Counted from the first letter of the stretch, positions 45,506 to 55,111 are shown. The stretch is DNA of 64,000 nt from Trinickia diaoshuihuensis (GCF_003390925.1 NZ_QUBS01000021.1:1-64000); one strand, 5' to 3'. The notes: generated by a model not told the origin, from the sequence alone. Numbers and translations: made by a program.

Positions 45506-46402
45506 TCAAACGGCCCATTGCGCTTCGATGAGCTTGAACGCGCAGGCGATGGCGGGTTCGTCGATTCGTGCGGCGAGCGCGATGAAGGTCAATTGAGTCG
45601 GGACCGTCACGCCTTCGACGATCGTCAGCGCATGCGTATGGGCTTGTTCGATCGCAATGGCGTCGCGCGCAAGAGAGAGTCCCACGCCCGATTTGACGAG
45701 ATCGAGCATCGACGTCTCTTGATCGACCTCGGCCACCTTGACCGGATCGGCGCCAGCCTGCGCGAAGACGCGCGAGAGCAGCCGGTTGTGCGCGGAGGCG
45801 GGCGGCGTCCAGATCCACGGCAGCATCGCAAGCGAGCGCCAATCGGGCGAGCGTCCGATCCGTTCTTTCCAGCCGGCGGGGCCGAGCACGCGGTATTGAA
45901 AGCGCGTCAGCGCGGCGGTATGAAAGAGCCCATCCGGCATGCCCTCGTCGGCCGGTTGGCCGATGTAGTAGCCCACGTCGAGTTCCCGCGCGCGTATTTG
46001 CTCGGCCACCCAGCCCGACATTCCGTGACGCAGCGCGGTTTCGATTTGAGGATAGGTCTCGACGAGCTGCTTCAAGAAGCCGCCGAGCCGTAGGAACTGC
46101 GGGTCGAGAATCGTGCCGATGCGCAGCCGTCCGCGTACTTCATGGCGCAATGCGGCCGCGGCGCGCTCGACATCGCCGGCGGCGGCGAGCGCGCGCTCCG
46201 CATGCGGCAACAGCGCCTGCCCGTCACGCGTCAGCACGAGCCCGTGCGCGGTGCGCGCGAACAGGGCAACGTCGAGCGCCTCCTGCAAATTTTTCAATTG
46301 CAGGCTGACGGCCGGCTGCGTCAGATGCAACTGAGCCGCGGCGCGCGTGAGGTTGCCGACGCGTGCCACGGTTACGAAAGCGCGAAGCAAGGTGAGATCC
46401 AT
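45506..46402 (-). CDS. LysR family transcriptional regulator
   Basis: A 298-residue LysR protein. MDLTLLRAFVTVARVGNLTRAAAQLHLTQPAVSLQLKNLQ is the winged helix, and a periplasmic-binding-type effector domain follows, with LRIGTILDPQFLRLG. It is divergent from the GMC oxidoreductase across 148 bases, and so probably controls that gene in response to its substrate. The co-inducer is unknown. Confidence 0.93.
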   Translation of the reverse strand: MDLTLLRAFVTVARVGNLTRAAAQLHLTQPAVSLQLKNLQEALDVALFARTAHGLVLTRDGQALLPHAERALAAAGDVERAAAALRHEVRGRLRIGTILDPQFLRLGGFLKQLVETYPQIETALRHGMSGWVAEQIRARELDVGYYIGQPADEGMPDGLFHTAALTRFQYRVLGPAGWKERIGRSPDWRSLAMLPWIWTPPASAHNRLLSRVFAQAGADPVKVAEVDQETSMLDLVKSGVGLSLARDAIAIEQAHTHALTIVEGVTVPTQLTFIALAARIDEPAIACAFKLIEAQWAV

Positions 46403-46550
46403 GACGGCGATATTAGCGCGGCTTATATTGCAGTTGAGCAGAACTCATTGGATTTGGGCTTCGATACGCGCGTACGCTCGCCGTGCCGGGCGCGCGAATG
46501 CGGTGTCGGCCCGGACTTTTTATTCCAATCGATGAGAGGCGGGAGACGCC

Positions 46551-48248
46551 ATGGGCGAGACGATTTTCGAAGGCGAATTCGACTATGTGATCGTCGGAGC
46601 CGGTACGGCCGGATGCGTGCTGGCGAACCGGCTCAGCGAGGATGCGGACGTCAGCGTCCTGCTGCTCGAGGCGGGCGGCAAGGACAACTACCACTGGATT
46701 CACGTGCCGGTCGGCTATCTGTATTGCATCGGTAATCCGCGTACGGATTGGCTGTATCGCACGCGCGAGGAGCCGGGTTTGGGCGGCCGCTCGCTGGCGT
46801 ATCCGCGTGGGCGGGTGCTCGGCGGCAGCTCGTCGATCAACGGCATGATCTATATGCGCGGTCAGCGCGAGGATTACGACGAATGGGCGCGTGCGACCGG
46901 CGATGCGTCGTGGTCTTGGGACGCCGTGTTGCCCGTGTTCAAGCGCAGCGAGGATCACCATGGCGGCGCCGATCCGTGGCATGGCGCGGGCGGGCCGTGG
47001 CGCGTCGAAAAGCAGCGCTTGAAATGGCAGGTGCTCGAAGCGTTCCGGGAGGCCGCGCAGCAAAGCGGTATCCCCGCGACCGACGATTTCAATCGGGGCG
47101 ACAACAGCGGCGTCGGCTACTTCGAAGTCAATCAAAAGCGCGGCGTGCGATGGAACGCGTCGAAGGCGTTCTTACGCCCGGCGCTCGGCCGTCCGAACCT
47201 CACGGTCGTCACCGGTGCGCAAGTGCGCAGGCTGACATTCGAAGCGAAACGCTGTACGGGCGTGGTCTATCGCCGCGAGGGCGCCTCGGGCACGCGCGAG
47301 TTCGTGGCGCGCGCCCGGTGCGAGGTCGTGTCGGCCGCGGGCGCCGTCAATTCGCCGCAATTGCTCGAACTGTCGGGTATCGGCAATGGGGCACGCCTGC
47401 AACGCCTCGGCATCGAGGTCGTTCACGATGCGCGCGCTGTCGGCGAGAATCTGCAAGACCATCTCCAGTTGCGCACCGCGTATCGCGTGCGCGGCGTGCG
47501 CACGCTCAATACGATGACGGCGCATTGGTGGGGCAAGCTGCTCATCGGCATGCAATACGCGCTCCGGCGCAGCGGGCCGATGTCGATGTCGCCTTCTCAA
47601 TTGGGCGCCTTCGCGAAGTCGTCGCAGGACGATGCGTCCATCACACGGCCCGATATCGAATACCACGTGCAGCCGCTCTCGCTCGATCGCTTCGGCGAAC
47701 CGCTGCATCGCTTCAACGCCTTCACGGCGTCCGCTTGCCCATTGCGGCCGACCTCGCGCGGTAGCGTCCATATCGAATCGCCCGATCCGCAGGCGCCCCC
47801 GATGATCGCGCCGAATTATTTATCGACCGACTACGATCGGCATGTAGCGGCCAACGCGTTGCGGCTCACGCGCCGCATCGTGCAAGCGCCGGCGCTCGCA
47901 CGCTACGCGCCCGAGGAAATTCTTCCGGGGCCCCAGTATCAAACCGAGGAAGAACTCGTGCGGGCCGCGGGCGCCGTGGGCACCACGATCTTTCATCCCG
48001 TGGGCACATGCCGCATGGGTGCGGCCGACGACCCGGGCGCCGTCGTCGATACGCGGCTGCGCGTGCTCGGCGTGACGGGATTGCGCGTGGTCGACGCGTC
48101 GATCATGCCCACGATCACCTCGGGCAATACGAATTCGCCCACCCTCATGATCGCCGAGCGCGCGAGCGAGATGATTCGCGCGGATCGCCGCGCGCGCGCT
48201 TCGTCCCTGCCCGAGGTAGGAATCGCTTCGACCGTGACGGCCGTATGA
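46551..48248 (+). CDS. GMC family FAD-dependent alcohol dehydrogenase
   Basis: A 565-residue oxidoreductase of the choline dehydrogenase family. DYVIVGAGTAGCVLANRLSED at about 8-28 is the FAD ADP-binding fold; GRVLGGSSSINGMIYMRG (GMC signature 1) and GAVNSPQLLELSGIG (signature 2) follow, and HPVGTCRMG near 485 carries the catalytic His. The second His/Asn lies in SGNTNSPTLM. It oxidises primary alcohols, quinone- or electron-transfer-linked; the substrate is unknown. A GGGAG precedes the ATG. Regulated presumably by the divergent LysR. Confidence 0.92.
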   Translation: MGETIFEGEFDYVIVGAGTAGCVLANRLSEDADVSVLLLEAGGKDNYHWIHVPVGYLYCIGNPRTDWLYRTREEPGLGGRSLAYPRGRVLGGSSSINGMIYMRGQREDYDEWARATGDASWSWDAVLPVFKRSEDHHGGADPWHGAGGPWRVEKQRLKWQVLEAFREAAQQSGIPATDDFNRGDNSGVGYFEVNQKRGVRWNASKAFLRPALGRPNLTVVTGAQVRRLTFEAKRCTGVVYRREGASGTREFVARARCEVVSAAGAVNSPQLLELSGIGNGARLQRLGIEVVHDARAVGENLQDHLQLRTAYRVRGVRTLNTMTAHWWGKLLIGMQYALRRSGPMSMSPSQLGAFAKSSQDDASITRPDIEYHVQPLSLDRFGEPLHRFNAFTASACPLRPTSRGSVHIESPDPQAPPMIAPNYLSTDYDRHVAANALRLTRRIVQAPALARYAPEEILPGPQYQTEEELVRAAGAVGTTIFHPVGTCRMGAADDPGAVVDTRLRVLGVTGLRVVDASIMPTITSGNTNSPTLMIAERASEMIRADRRARASSLPEVGIASTVTAV

Positions 48249-48334
48249 CGCCGGCGCGCAGTGCCGCGCGCCGCGCCGGGCCCGTATTGCTTGCCTGCGC
48301 AATTAAGCACTAGTGCAAATCCCTATGATTGCGC

Positions 48335-48400
48335 TGCATCAATGGCGCGACAATGCGCGATGCCGCATGGGGCTGGGCCGGCCTCCCTCGCATTGATGCA
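48335..48400. promoter_or_regulatory. Inverted dyad upstream of the first ABC operon
   Basis: TGCATCAATG (48335-48344) and CATTGATGCA (48391-48400) are perfect 10-bp inverted arms, with a further GCACTAGTGC palindrome at 48307-48316. Together they form a plausible regulatory region of the transport operon starting at 48502. Confidence 0.4.
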
Positions 48401-48501
48401 CCATGCCATAAACGGCGGGGGATGCAGCGCCCGCCAAGCGCCGCGCTCGATAAGCGCGGGCGTTTATGCAGTGCTTCGCCTGACTTCGCATGGAAGGGGA
48501 C

Positions 48502-49281
48502 ATGATTCTCGGCGACACGATTTTGGAGACGCGCGGGTTGACCAAAGAGTTCAAGGGCTTCACGGCCGTGAACGGTGTGAACCTGCGTGTGCGCCGCGGC
48601 TCGATCCATGCGTTGATCGGCCCGAACGGCGCGGGCAAGACGACCTGCTTTAACTTGCTGACGAAGTTTCTCGAACCCAGCGCGGGGCAGATCGTCTTCA
48701 ACAATGTCGATATCACGCGCGAGCGCCCGGCCCAAATCGCACGACGCGGCATCATCCGCTCGTTCCAGATTTCGGCCGTCTTCCCGCATCTGAGCGTTTT
48801 GCAAAATGTCCGCGTGGGGCTGCAGCGCGCGCTGGGCACCTCATATCACTTCTGGCGCAGCGAGCGGACGTTGCATCAGCTCGACGAGCGCGCGCACGAG
48901 TTGCTCGCGCAAGTAGGCTTGACCGATTTCGCCGATACGCCCACGGTCGAACTTTCTTATGGACGCAAGCGCGCGCTCGAGATCGCGACGACCCTCGCGA
49001 TGGAGCCCGAGCTCATGCTGCTCGACGAACCGACGCAAGGCATGGGGCATGAGGACGTCGATCGCGTGACGGCATTGATCAAGAAAGTATCGGCGGGCCG
49101 CACGATCCTGATGGTGGAGCACAACATGAATGTGATCGCCGGGATCTCGGACACGATCACTGTCTTGCAGCGCGGCGAGGTGCTCGCGGAGGGCAGTTAC
49201 GCCGAGGTATCGAAGAACCCGCTCGTGATGCAGGCTTATATGGGCAGCGCCGACGCTGCGTTGACGGGGGCGCACGGATGA
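48502..49281 (+). CDS. livG: Branched-chain amino acid-type ABC transporter ATPase (LivG-like)
   Basis: A 259-residue ATPase: Walker A GPNGAGKTT near 38-46, LSYGRKRALEIA signature (ABC motif with YGRKR, as in UrtD/LivG), and Walker B LMLLDEPTQGM. It energises uptake with LivF, LivH and LivM. The ATG at 48502 has GGAAGGGGAC upstream, better than an ATG at 48490. First of a five-gene operon ordered ATPase, ATPase, binding protein, permease, permease. The substrate may be branched-chain amino acids, urea or another small amide, which sequence cannot decide. Confidence 0.88.
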   Translation: MILGDTILETRGLTKEFKGFTAVNGVNLRVRRGSIHALIGPNGAGKTTCFNLLTKFLEPSAGQIVFNNVDITRERPAQIARRGIIRSFQISAVFPHLSVLQNVRVGLQRALGTSYHFWRSERTLHQLDERAHELLAQVGLTDFADTPTVELSYGRKRALEIATTLAMEPELMLLDEPTQGMGHEDVDRVTALIKKVSAGRTILMVEHNMNVIAGISDTITVLQRGEVLAEGSYAEVSKNPLVMQAYMGSADAALTGAHG

Positions 49282-50045
49282 ATCGCACCGAGCCGGAAAC
49301 CGTTGCCGTGAGCGGCATGAGCGAGTCGAGCGCGGACGCGGCGGCCGCATTGACGATATCGGACCTGCAAGCGTGGTACGGCGAATCGCACATCTTGCAC
49401 GGCGTCGATCTGACCGTGCGGCGCGGCGAAGTGGTGACCTTGCTCGGCCGCAACGGCGCGGGACGGACGACGACCCTGCGCGCGATCATGGGCCTCACGG
49501 GCCGGCGCACGGGCTCCGTGCGGATCGGCGAACGCGAAACCATTCAAATGCCGACGCATAAGATCGCGCACTGCGGCGTGGGCTATTGCCCCGAGGAGCG
49601 CGCGATCTTTTCGAGCCTCTCGTGCGAGGAGAATCTGTTGTTGCCGCCGATGGTCGGCGCGTCGAGCAACGCGATGTCGCTCGACGAGATTTACGAAATG
49701 TTCCCGAATCTGAAGGAGCGCCGGATGAGCCAAGGTACGCGGCTTTCCGGCGGCGAGCAGCAGATGCTGGCCGTCGCGCGCATCTTGCGCACGGGTGCGA
49801 ACTTGCTGCTGCTCGACGAAATTTCCGAAGGTCTCGCCCCTGTCATCGTCCAAACGCTGGCGCGCATGATTCTCGCGCTGAGGGCACGCGGCTACACGAT
49901 CGTCATGGTCGAGCAAAACTTCCGCTTCGCGGCGCCGCTGGCCGATCGCTTCTACGTCATGGAGCACGGACGCATCGTCGAACATTTCGTCGCGAGCGAA
50001 CTCGAAAGCAAGATGCCGGTGCTGCATGATTTGCTCGGCGTTTGA
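49278..50045 (+). CDS. livF: ABC transporter ATPase (LivF-like) with altered Walker A
   Basis: A 255-residue LivF-type ATPase starting in the livG stop (ATGA). The first 25 residues are an unconserved tail. Walker A reads GRNGAGRTT (near 57-65), so the catalytic lysine is replaced by arginine; ABC signature LSGGEQQML, Walker B LLLLDEISEG and the D-loop look intact. A Lys-to-Arg change usually abolishes or strongly reduces ATP hydrolysis, so this subunit may be a degenerate partner of LivG. Confidence 0.88.
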   Translation: MNRTEPETVAVSGMSESSADAAAALTISDLQAWYGESHILHGVDLTVRRGEVVTLLGRNGAGRTTTLRAIMGLTGRRTGSVRIGERETIQMPTHKIAHCGVGYCPEERAIFSSLSCEENLLLPPMVGASSNAMSLDEIYEMFPNLKERRMSQGTRLSGGEQQMLAVARILRTGANLLLLDEISEGLAPVIVQTLARMILALRARGYTIVMVEQNFRFAAPLADRFYVMEHGRIVEHFVASELESKMPVLHDLLGV

Positions 50046-50139
50046 CGCCCGGGCACCGCGGTAGCGGATGCGTCCATCTTCACGGGCGCGCCGACAAAAC
50101 AGTTGCACGCACAACCAATAAGCGAAGAAGGAGATACCA

Positions 50140-51360
50140 ATGAGGACCAAGTTGCTCGCAAGCGCTGTTCGCACTCTCGCGGTTACCGGTACGGCGCTCG
50201 CCGCCGCTTTGGCCGCGCAGCACGCGCAAGCGGCCGAGAATCAAGTCACGATCGGCTTCATCACCGACCTGTCGGGCCTATATGCCGACATCGACGGCAA
50301 GGGCGGCGCTACCGCGATCCAAATGGCGATCGACGATTTCGGCGGCAAGGTGAACGGGCTGCCGATCAAGCTGCTCACGCAGGATCACCAAAACAAGGCC
50401 GACATCGCCGCCTCGACCGCGCGCAAGTGGATCGATACGGAAGGCCTCGATATGCTCGTCGGCGGCACGAACTCGGCCACGGCCTTGGCGGTCAACGACG
50501 TCATCAAGGACAAGAAGCGCCCGTATTTCTCGATCGGCGCGGGTACCGATGCGCTGACGAACAAGGCGTGCACGCCGTATACGGTTCACTACGCGTACGA
50601 CACGACCGCGCTCGCCCGCGGCACGGGTTCGGCAATCGTCAAGCAAGGCTTTAAGAACTGGTACTTCCTGACCGCCGATTACGCTTTCGGCAAATCGCTC
50701 GAGGACAACACGGCGAAGGTCGTCGAGGCGAACGGCGGCAAAGTCCTCGGCAACTCGCTGCATCCGCTGTCCGCATCCGATTTCTCGTCGTTCTTGCTCC
50801 AAGCGCAATCGTCGAAGGCGCAGGTGCTGGGCCTCGCGAACGCAGGCGGCGATACCGTGAACTCGCTGAAGGCGGCGAAGGAATTCGGCATCTCGAAGTC
50901 GATGAAGATCGCCGCGCTGCTGATGTTCCTCGACGATGTGCATAGCGTCGGCTTGCAGACCGCTCAAGGCCTGCTGCTGACCGATAGCTGGTACTGGGAC
51001 CAGAACGAGAAGTCGCGCGCATGGGCGCAGAAATACTTCAAGAAGACGGGCAAGATGCCCTCGAGCCTGCAAGCGGCGGACTACTCGGCCACGATGAGTT
51101 ACTTGAACGCCGTGAAGGCCGTCGGCTCGACCGATCCCGACAAGGTGATGGCGCAGTTGCACAGCCAGAAGATCGACGACTTCTATGCGACGGGTTCGAT
51201 CCGCGCGGACGGCGTCATGCTGCACGACATGTATTTGTTCCAAGTGAAGACGCCGGCCGAATCGAAGAAGCCTTGGGACTACTACACGCTTAAGGCGACG
51301 ATCCCCGGCGACCAAGCCTTCGGCACGAAGGCTGAAACGCAGTGCGGCCTGTGGAAGTAA
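50140..51360 (+). CDS. Periplasmic substrate-binding protein, LivK type
   Basis: A 406-residue type I periplasmic binding protein. The signal peptide ends near AQAAEN (about 31). VTIGFITDLSGLYADIDGKGG starts the mature domain, typical of ligand-binding proteins for branched-chain amino acids or amides; GGDTVNSLKAAKEFGI and YSATMSYLNAVKAVGS follow. It lacks the lipoprotein motif. AAGGAG precedes the ATG. The third gene of the operon; an aromatic, branched-chain or amide ligand cannot be told apart. Confidence 0.9.
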   Translation: MRTKLLASAVRTLAVTGTALAAALAAQHAQAAENQVTIGFITDLSGLYADIDGKGGATAIQMAIDDFGGKVNGLPIKLLTQDHQNKADIAASTARKWIDTEGLDMLVGGTNSATALAVNDVIKDKKRPYFSIGAGTDALTNKACTPYTVHYAYDTTALARGTGSAIVKQGFKNWYFLTADYAFGKSLEDNTAKVVEANGGKVLGNSLHPLSASDFSSFLLQAQSSKAQVLGLANAGGDTVNSLKAAKEFGISKSMKIAALLMFLDDVHSVGLQTAQGLLLTDSWYWDQNEKSRAWAQKYFKKTGKMPSSLQAADYSATMSYLNAVKAVGSTDPDKVMAQLHSQKIDDFYATGSIRADGVMLHDMYLFQVKTPAESKKPWDYYTLKATIPGDQAFGTKAETQCGLWK

Positions 51361-51426
51361 ACGCTCGCTCGACGCGGTAACGACGCGCGCCGCGCGCGCG
51401 TCTATTTCTCTCTGACGGCAGGTTCA

Positions 51427-52311
51427 ATGGATATCTTCGGCATTCCGTTGCAGGCCATGCTGGGCCAGCTCTTGCTCGGGCTTGTCAACGGGTCGTTCTA
51501 TGCGATCCTGAGTCTCGGGCTGGCCGTGATCTTCGGCATGCTCAACGTCATCAATTTTGCGCATGGTGCCTTGTTCATGCTCGGCGCCATGCTCGCGTGG
51601 ATGGGCCTTTCCTATTTCGGCCTGTCGTATTGGACGATGCTCGTGTTGTCACCGGTCATCGTCGGCATCGTCGGCATCGTCATCGAACGCTCGATGCTGC
51701 GCTGGCTCTATCGCCTGGATCACTTATACGGGCTGTTGCTGACGTTCGGGCTCACGCTCGTCGTCGAAGGCGTGTTCCGTTCGATCTACGGCTCTTCGGG
51801 GCAGCCGTACGAGGTGCCGGAGTTGCTCGCCGGGGCGACCAACGTCGGCTTCATGTATCTACCCAACTATAGAGCGTGGGTCGTGCTCGCCTCGCTCGTC
51901 GTCTGCTTTGCCACCTGGTTCGTGATCGAAAAGACCCGGATCGGCGCCTACCTGCGCGCGGGAACCGAGAATCCGAAAATCGTGGAAGCGTTCGGCGTCA
52001 ACGTTCCACTCATGATCACGCTGACGTACGGCTTCGGCGTGGCGCTGGCCGCGTTCGCGGGGGTGCTCGCCGCGCCCGTGATCCAAGTTTCCCCGTTGAT
52101 GGGCCAGCCGATGATCATCACCGTGTTCGCCGTCGTCGTGATCGGCGGAATGGGCTCGATCATGGGCTCGATTCTTACCGGGCTGATGCTCGGGATCGTG
52201 GAAGGTTTGACGCGCGTGTTTTATCCCCAGGCTTCGGCAACGGTCGTGTTCGTGATCATGGCGCTCGTGTTGCTCGTGCGCCCCGCGGGTCTTTTCGGCA
52301 AGGAGCGGTAA
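51427..52311 (+). CDS. livH: ABC transporter permease (LivH-like)
   Basis: A 294-residue membrane permease with about eight hydrophobic helices. LVNGSFYAILSLGLAVIFGMLNVINFAHG near the N terminus and VVVIGGMGSIMGSILTGLMLGI near the C terminus are the LivH family signatures. It forms a heterodimer with the LivM gene that follows; the TAATG overlap couples their translation. Confidence 0.92.
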   Translation: MDIFGIPLQAMLGQLLLGLVNGSFYAILSLGLAVIFGMLNVINFAHGALFMLGAMLAWMGLSYFGLSYWTMLVLSPVIVGIVGIVIERSMLRWLYRLDHLYGLLLTFGLTLVVEGVFRSIYGSSGQPYEVPELLAGATNVGFMYLPNYRAWVVLASLVVCFATWFVIEKTRIGAYLRAGTENPKIVEAFGVNVPLMITLTYGFGVALAAFAGVLAAPVIQVSPLMGQPMIITVFAVVVIGGMGSIMGSILTGLMLGIVEGLTRVFYPQASATVVFVIMALVLLVRPAGLFGKER

Positions 52312-53282
52312 TGCAAAGAAAAGCGCTTTACGCCCTCTTGCTCGTGGGGCTCGTGCTCGCGCCGTTGCTCGGCGTCTATCCCGTGTTCGTCATGAAGGTG
52401 CTGACGTTCGCGCTGTTCGCGGCCGCGTTCAACCTGCTCATCGGCTACACGGGGCTGCTCTCGTTCGGCCACGCGATGTTTCTCGCCACGGCGGGATATG
52501 TAACGGGCTATGCGATTCAGACGATCGGTCTGACGCCCGAACTCGGCGTGCTCGCGGGCACGGCCGCTGCCGCGTTGCTCGGACTCGTGGCCGGCTTCTT
52601 CGCGATCCGGCGCCAGGGCATCTACTTCGCGATGGTGACGCTCGCGCTTGCCCAGCTCGTCTACTTCGTCTTCCTGCAGGCGCCGTTTACGGGCGGCGAG
52701 GACGGTTTGCAAGGCGTCTCCCGCGGCAAATTGTTCGGCCTCCTAAGCTTGTCGCCCGATCTGACGCTTTATTACGTCGTGCTCGTCGCGATCGGGGCGG
52801 CCTTCCTGTTGATCGTGCGTGTCGTTCACTCGCCGTTCGGCCAGGTGTTGAAGGCGATTCGCGAGAACGAGCCGCGTGCGATTTCGCTCGGCTACGACAC
52901 CGACCGGTTCAAGCTGTTGGCCTTCGTGCTCTCCGCCGCGATCGCCGGCTTCGCGGGCGCGCTCAAAGTGCTCGTGCTCGGCTTCGAGACGCTCGGCGAC
53001 GCGTATTGGACGATGTCGGGGCTCGTGATTCTGATGACGCTCGTGGGCGGCATGGGCACGCTCTTCGGGCCGCTGCTCGGCGCGGCGCTCGTCGTGACGC
53101 TCGAGGAGCGGCTAGGCGATATCGGCACCGCGCTCGCCGCGCTGACGCACGTCGAGTGGTTCAATTCGCTCGGCGATTCGACGACGATCGTCATCGGCAT
53201 CGTCTTTATCGCTTGCGTGCTCGCGTTTAGACGCGGAATCGTGGGCGAAATCGTCGCTCGCGTGCGGCCCTTGCGCGGGTGA
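52311..53282 (+). CDS. livM: ABC transporter permease (LivM-like)
   Basis: A 323-residue permease of about ten helices. FNLLIGYTGLLSFGHAMFLATAGY is the LivM signature and VKAIRENEPRAISLGYDTDRFKLLAFVLSAAIAGFAGALK-type sequence carries the EAA-like loop with which the ATPases interact (seen here as LKAIRENEPRAISLGY). It begins with ATG inside the livH stop. Last gene of the first transport operon. Confidence 0.92.
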   Translation: MQRKALYALLLVGLVLAPLLGVYPVFVMKVLTFALFAAAFNLLIGYTGLLSFGHAMFLATAGYVTGYAIQTIGLTPELGVLAGTAAAALLGLVAGFFAIRRQGIYFAMVTLALAQLVYFVFLQAPFTGGEDGLQGVSRGKLFGLLSLSPDLTLYYVVLVAIGAAFLLIVRVVHSPFGQVLKAIRENEPRAISLGYDTDRFKLLAFVLSAAIAGFAGALKVLVLGFETLGDAYWTMSGLVILMTLVGGMGTLFGPLLGAALVVTLEERLGDIGTALAALTHVEWFNSLGDSTTIVIGIVFIACVLAFRRGIVGEIVARVRPLRG

Positions 53283-53953
53283 GAAACACGGTTGTGGCGG
53301 GATTGCGCTGCGGCGCGCCATCGCGTGCGCAAGCCACGCTTGCACGATCGAGGGGCGCGGCCACCCTTGAAGAGATGAGGCTGTCCGGCGATGCCGCGTT
53401 GGGCGGTACTCGCGCGCGGCCTGAAACGATGCGCGCTTGCTCGAATTGTGTGCTGCTATGCACCACTAGGGAAAGTGCTAGGTTGTGGGAGAAGACGGGG
53501 TTGTTTAATCTTCGTCTCAGTTCTGATGCACCGAATTTACAGGTGGAGAACGAGGAGACAATCGAGGCACTCAGTGCCCGGACGGAAGCGCTGTTGGATG
53601 GTATCCAACAGCGCTTTTCATTTGTGCGTTCAAATTCGTGCGTTCAATACACGCATCCACTGATCGTTGCCGCGCGCGTCGGCAACGCATCGCCACGAGT
53701 TCCCGTTTTTTCCTTGAATGGCTGCGAGACGTACCCGGCTCGGTTGCGTTCCCTCTCGCGCATTTTTTCTTTTCCGTGTGTTTTTTTGTTGTTTGCGCGC
53801 GGCATCGAAGGCCTGCGCCGGCACGATCGGCTACGATCGGTCGGTGGATGCATTCGCCCGCGCGAATCTCGCATTCGCAATACCAATGATTGAGCCGCTT
53901 GATAAGCCGGCAATGACAACGCGCTTTCTCGCGAAAGCCTCAGGAGATCAGTA
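53283..53953. other. 671-base gap between two ABC operons
   Basis: The middle part (53440-53790) is AT-richer than the surrounding genes and contains a strong terminator at 53586-53618. A 204-codon frame opening with GTG at 53279 has no ribosome-binding site or domain-like content. A short frame starting with GTG at 53541 (ENEETIEALSARTEALLDG) is crossed by the terminator. Possibly an unrecognised small RNA or decayed gene. Confidence 0.45.
53586..53618 (+). terminator. Strong intrinsic terminator
   Basis: A perfect 13-bp stem (AAGCGCTGTTGGA / TCCAACAGCGCTT) with a five-base loop, ending in TTTT. It lies 304 bases after livM, too far to be an ordinary operon end, so it may close a short transcript begun in the gap. 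Confidence 0.85.
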
Positions 53954-55111
53954 ATGACGATGAAGCAATGGGTACGCGGCAGCTTGGCGGTGGCGATGAT
54001 GTGCGGTGCGACGGCCGCTTTCGCGCAGGTGAAGATCGGCGTCGTGCTCTCGACGACGGGACCCGCCGCATCGCTCGGCATTCCCGAGAAAAATACGATT
54101 GCGTTGCTGCCGAAGGAGATCGACGGCAAGAGCGTGCAGTACATCGTGCTCGACGACGGTTCCGATACGGGAAAAGCGGTGCAAGACGTGCATAAGCTGA
54201 TCGACGAAGATCACGTCGACGCGATCGTCGGTTCCACGGTGACACCCAATTCGCTCGCGATGCTCGATCCGACATCGGCCGCCAAGACGCCGATGATTTC
54301 GCTGGCCGCGTCCGCGAAGATCGTCGAGCCGATGGACGATAAGCGCAAATGGGCGTTCAAGACGCCTCAAAACGACGGTCTGATGGCCAACGCGATCGCC
54401 GACTACATGGCCAAGCACGGCGTGAAGACGGTCGGCTTCATCGGCTTTGCCGATGCGTATGGCGAAAGCTGGAACGCCGAGTTCGGGAAAGCGGCGGCTG
54501 CCGATCATCTGAAGATTGTCGCGAACGAGAAATACAACCGCACGGACGCTTCCGTCACGGGCCAGGTGCTGCGCGTATTGAGCGCCAATCCCGATGCCGT
54601 GCTCATCGCGGGTTCGGGTACGCCCGCGGCGCTGCCGGCGAAGGAGCTGAAAGCGCGCGGCTACAAGGGCAAGGTTTATCAGACGCACGGCGTGGCTAAC
54701 AATGACTTCCTGCGCGTGTGCGGCAAGGATTGCGAGGGCGAGATCCTGCCGTCGGGACCGGTGCTCGTCGCCGATCAACTGCCGAGCGGCAACGCCGTGA
54801 AGCAATCGGCGCTTGCCTATAAGAGCGCGTATGAGAAGGCCTACGGAGCGGGCAGCGTCGTGACCTTCGGCGGCCATGCGTGGGACGCGGGCCAGATGCT
54901 GCAGCGTGCGCTTCCCGAGGCGCTGAAGAAAGCTCAGCCGGGTACCGAGGCGTTCCGCTCGGCGCTGCGCGATGCGCTCGAGAACATCAAGGAGCTGCCG
55001 ATCTCTCAAGGCGTCATGAATACATCGCCGGCCAACCACAACGGGCTCGATCAACGCGCGCGCGTCATGGTGGAGGTAGCCGACGGCAAGTGGAAGCTGC
55101 TCAACGACTGA
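53954..55111 (+). CDS. Periplasmic substrate-binding protein of the second ABC system
   Basis: A 385-residue type I binding protein. The signal peptide ends at AFAQ (about 25). VKIGVVLSTTGPAASLGIPEKN, the DDGSDTGKAVQDVHKLIDEDHVDAI stretch and FIGFADAYGESW are typical of Leu/Ile/Val-binding-protein relatives; two cysteines in RVCGKDCEG may pair. Different in sequence from the first binding protein, so a different ligand is likely. AGGAGAT precedes the ATG. The other genes of its system follow. Confidence 0.9.
   Translation: MTMKQWVRGSLAVAMMCGATAAFAQVKIGVVLSTTGPAASLGIPEKNTIALLPKEIDGKSVQYIVLDDGSDTGKAVQDVHKLIDEDHVDAIVGSTVTPNSLAMLDPTSAAKTPMISLAASAKIVEPMDDKRKWAFKTPQNDGLMANAIADYMAKHGVKTVGFIGFADAYGESWNAEFGKAAAADHLKIVANEKYNRTDASVTGQVLRVLSANPDAVLIAGSGTPAALPAKELKARGYKGKVYQTHGVANNDFLRVCGKDCEGEILPSGPVLVADQLPSGNAVKQSALAYKSAYEKAYGAGSVVTFGGHAWDAGQMLQRALPEALKKAQPGTEAFRSALRDALENIKELPISQGVMNTSPANHNGLDQRARVMVEVADGKWKLLND

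Noticed and set aside
48307-48316. NtrC binding site
   Set aside because: GCAC and GTGC are only two bases apart, whereas NtrC sites have about seven between them, and no sigma-54 promoter is present.
53279-53893. 204-codon frame after livM
   Set aside because: GTG start overlapping the livM stop without spacing, crosses a strong terminator, and no domain-like pattern.
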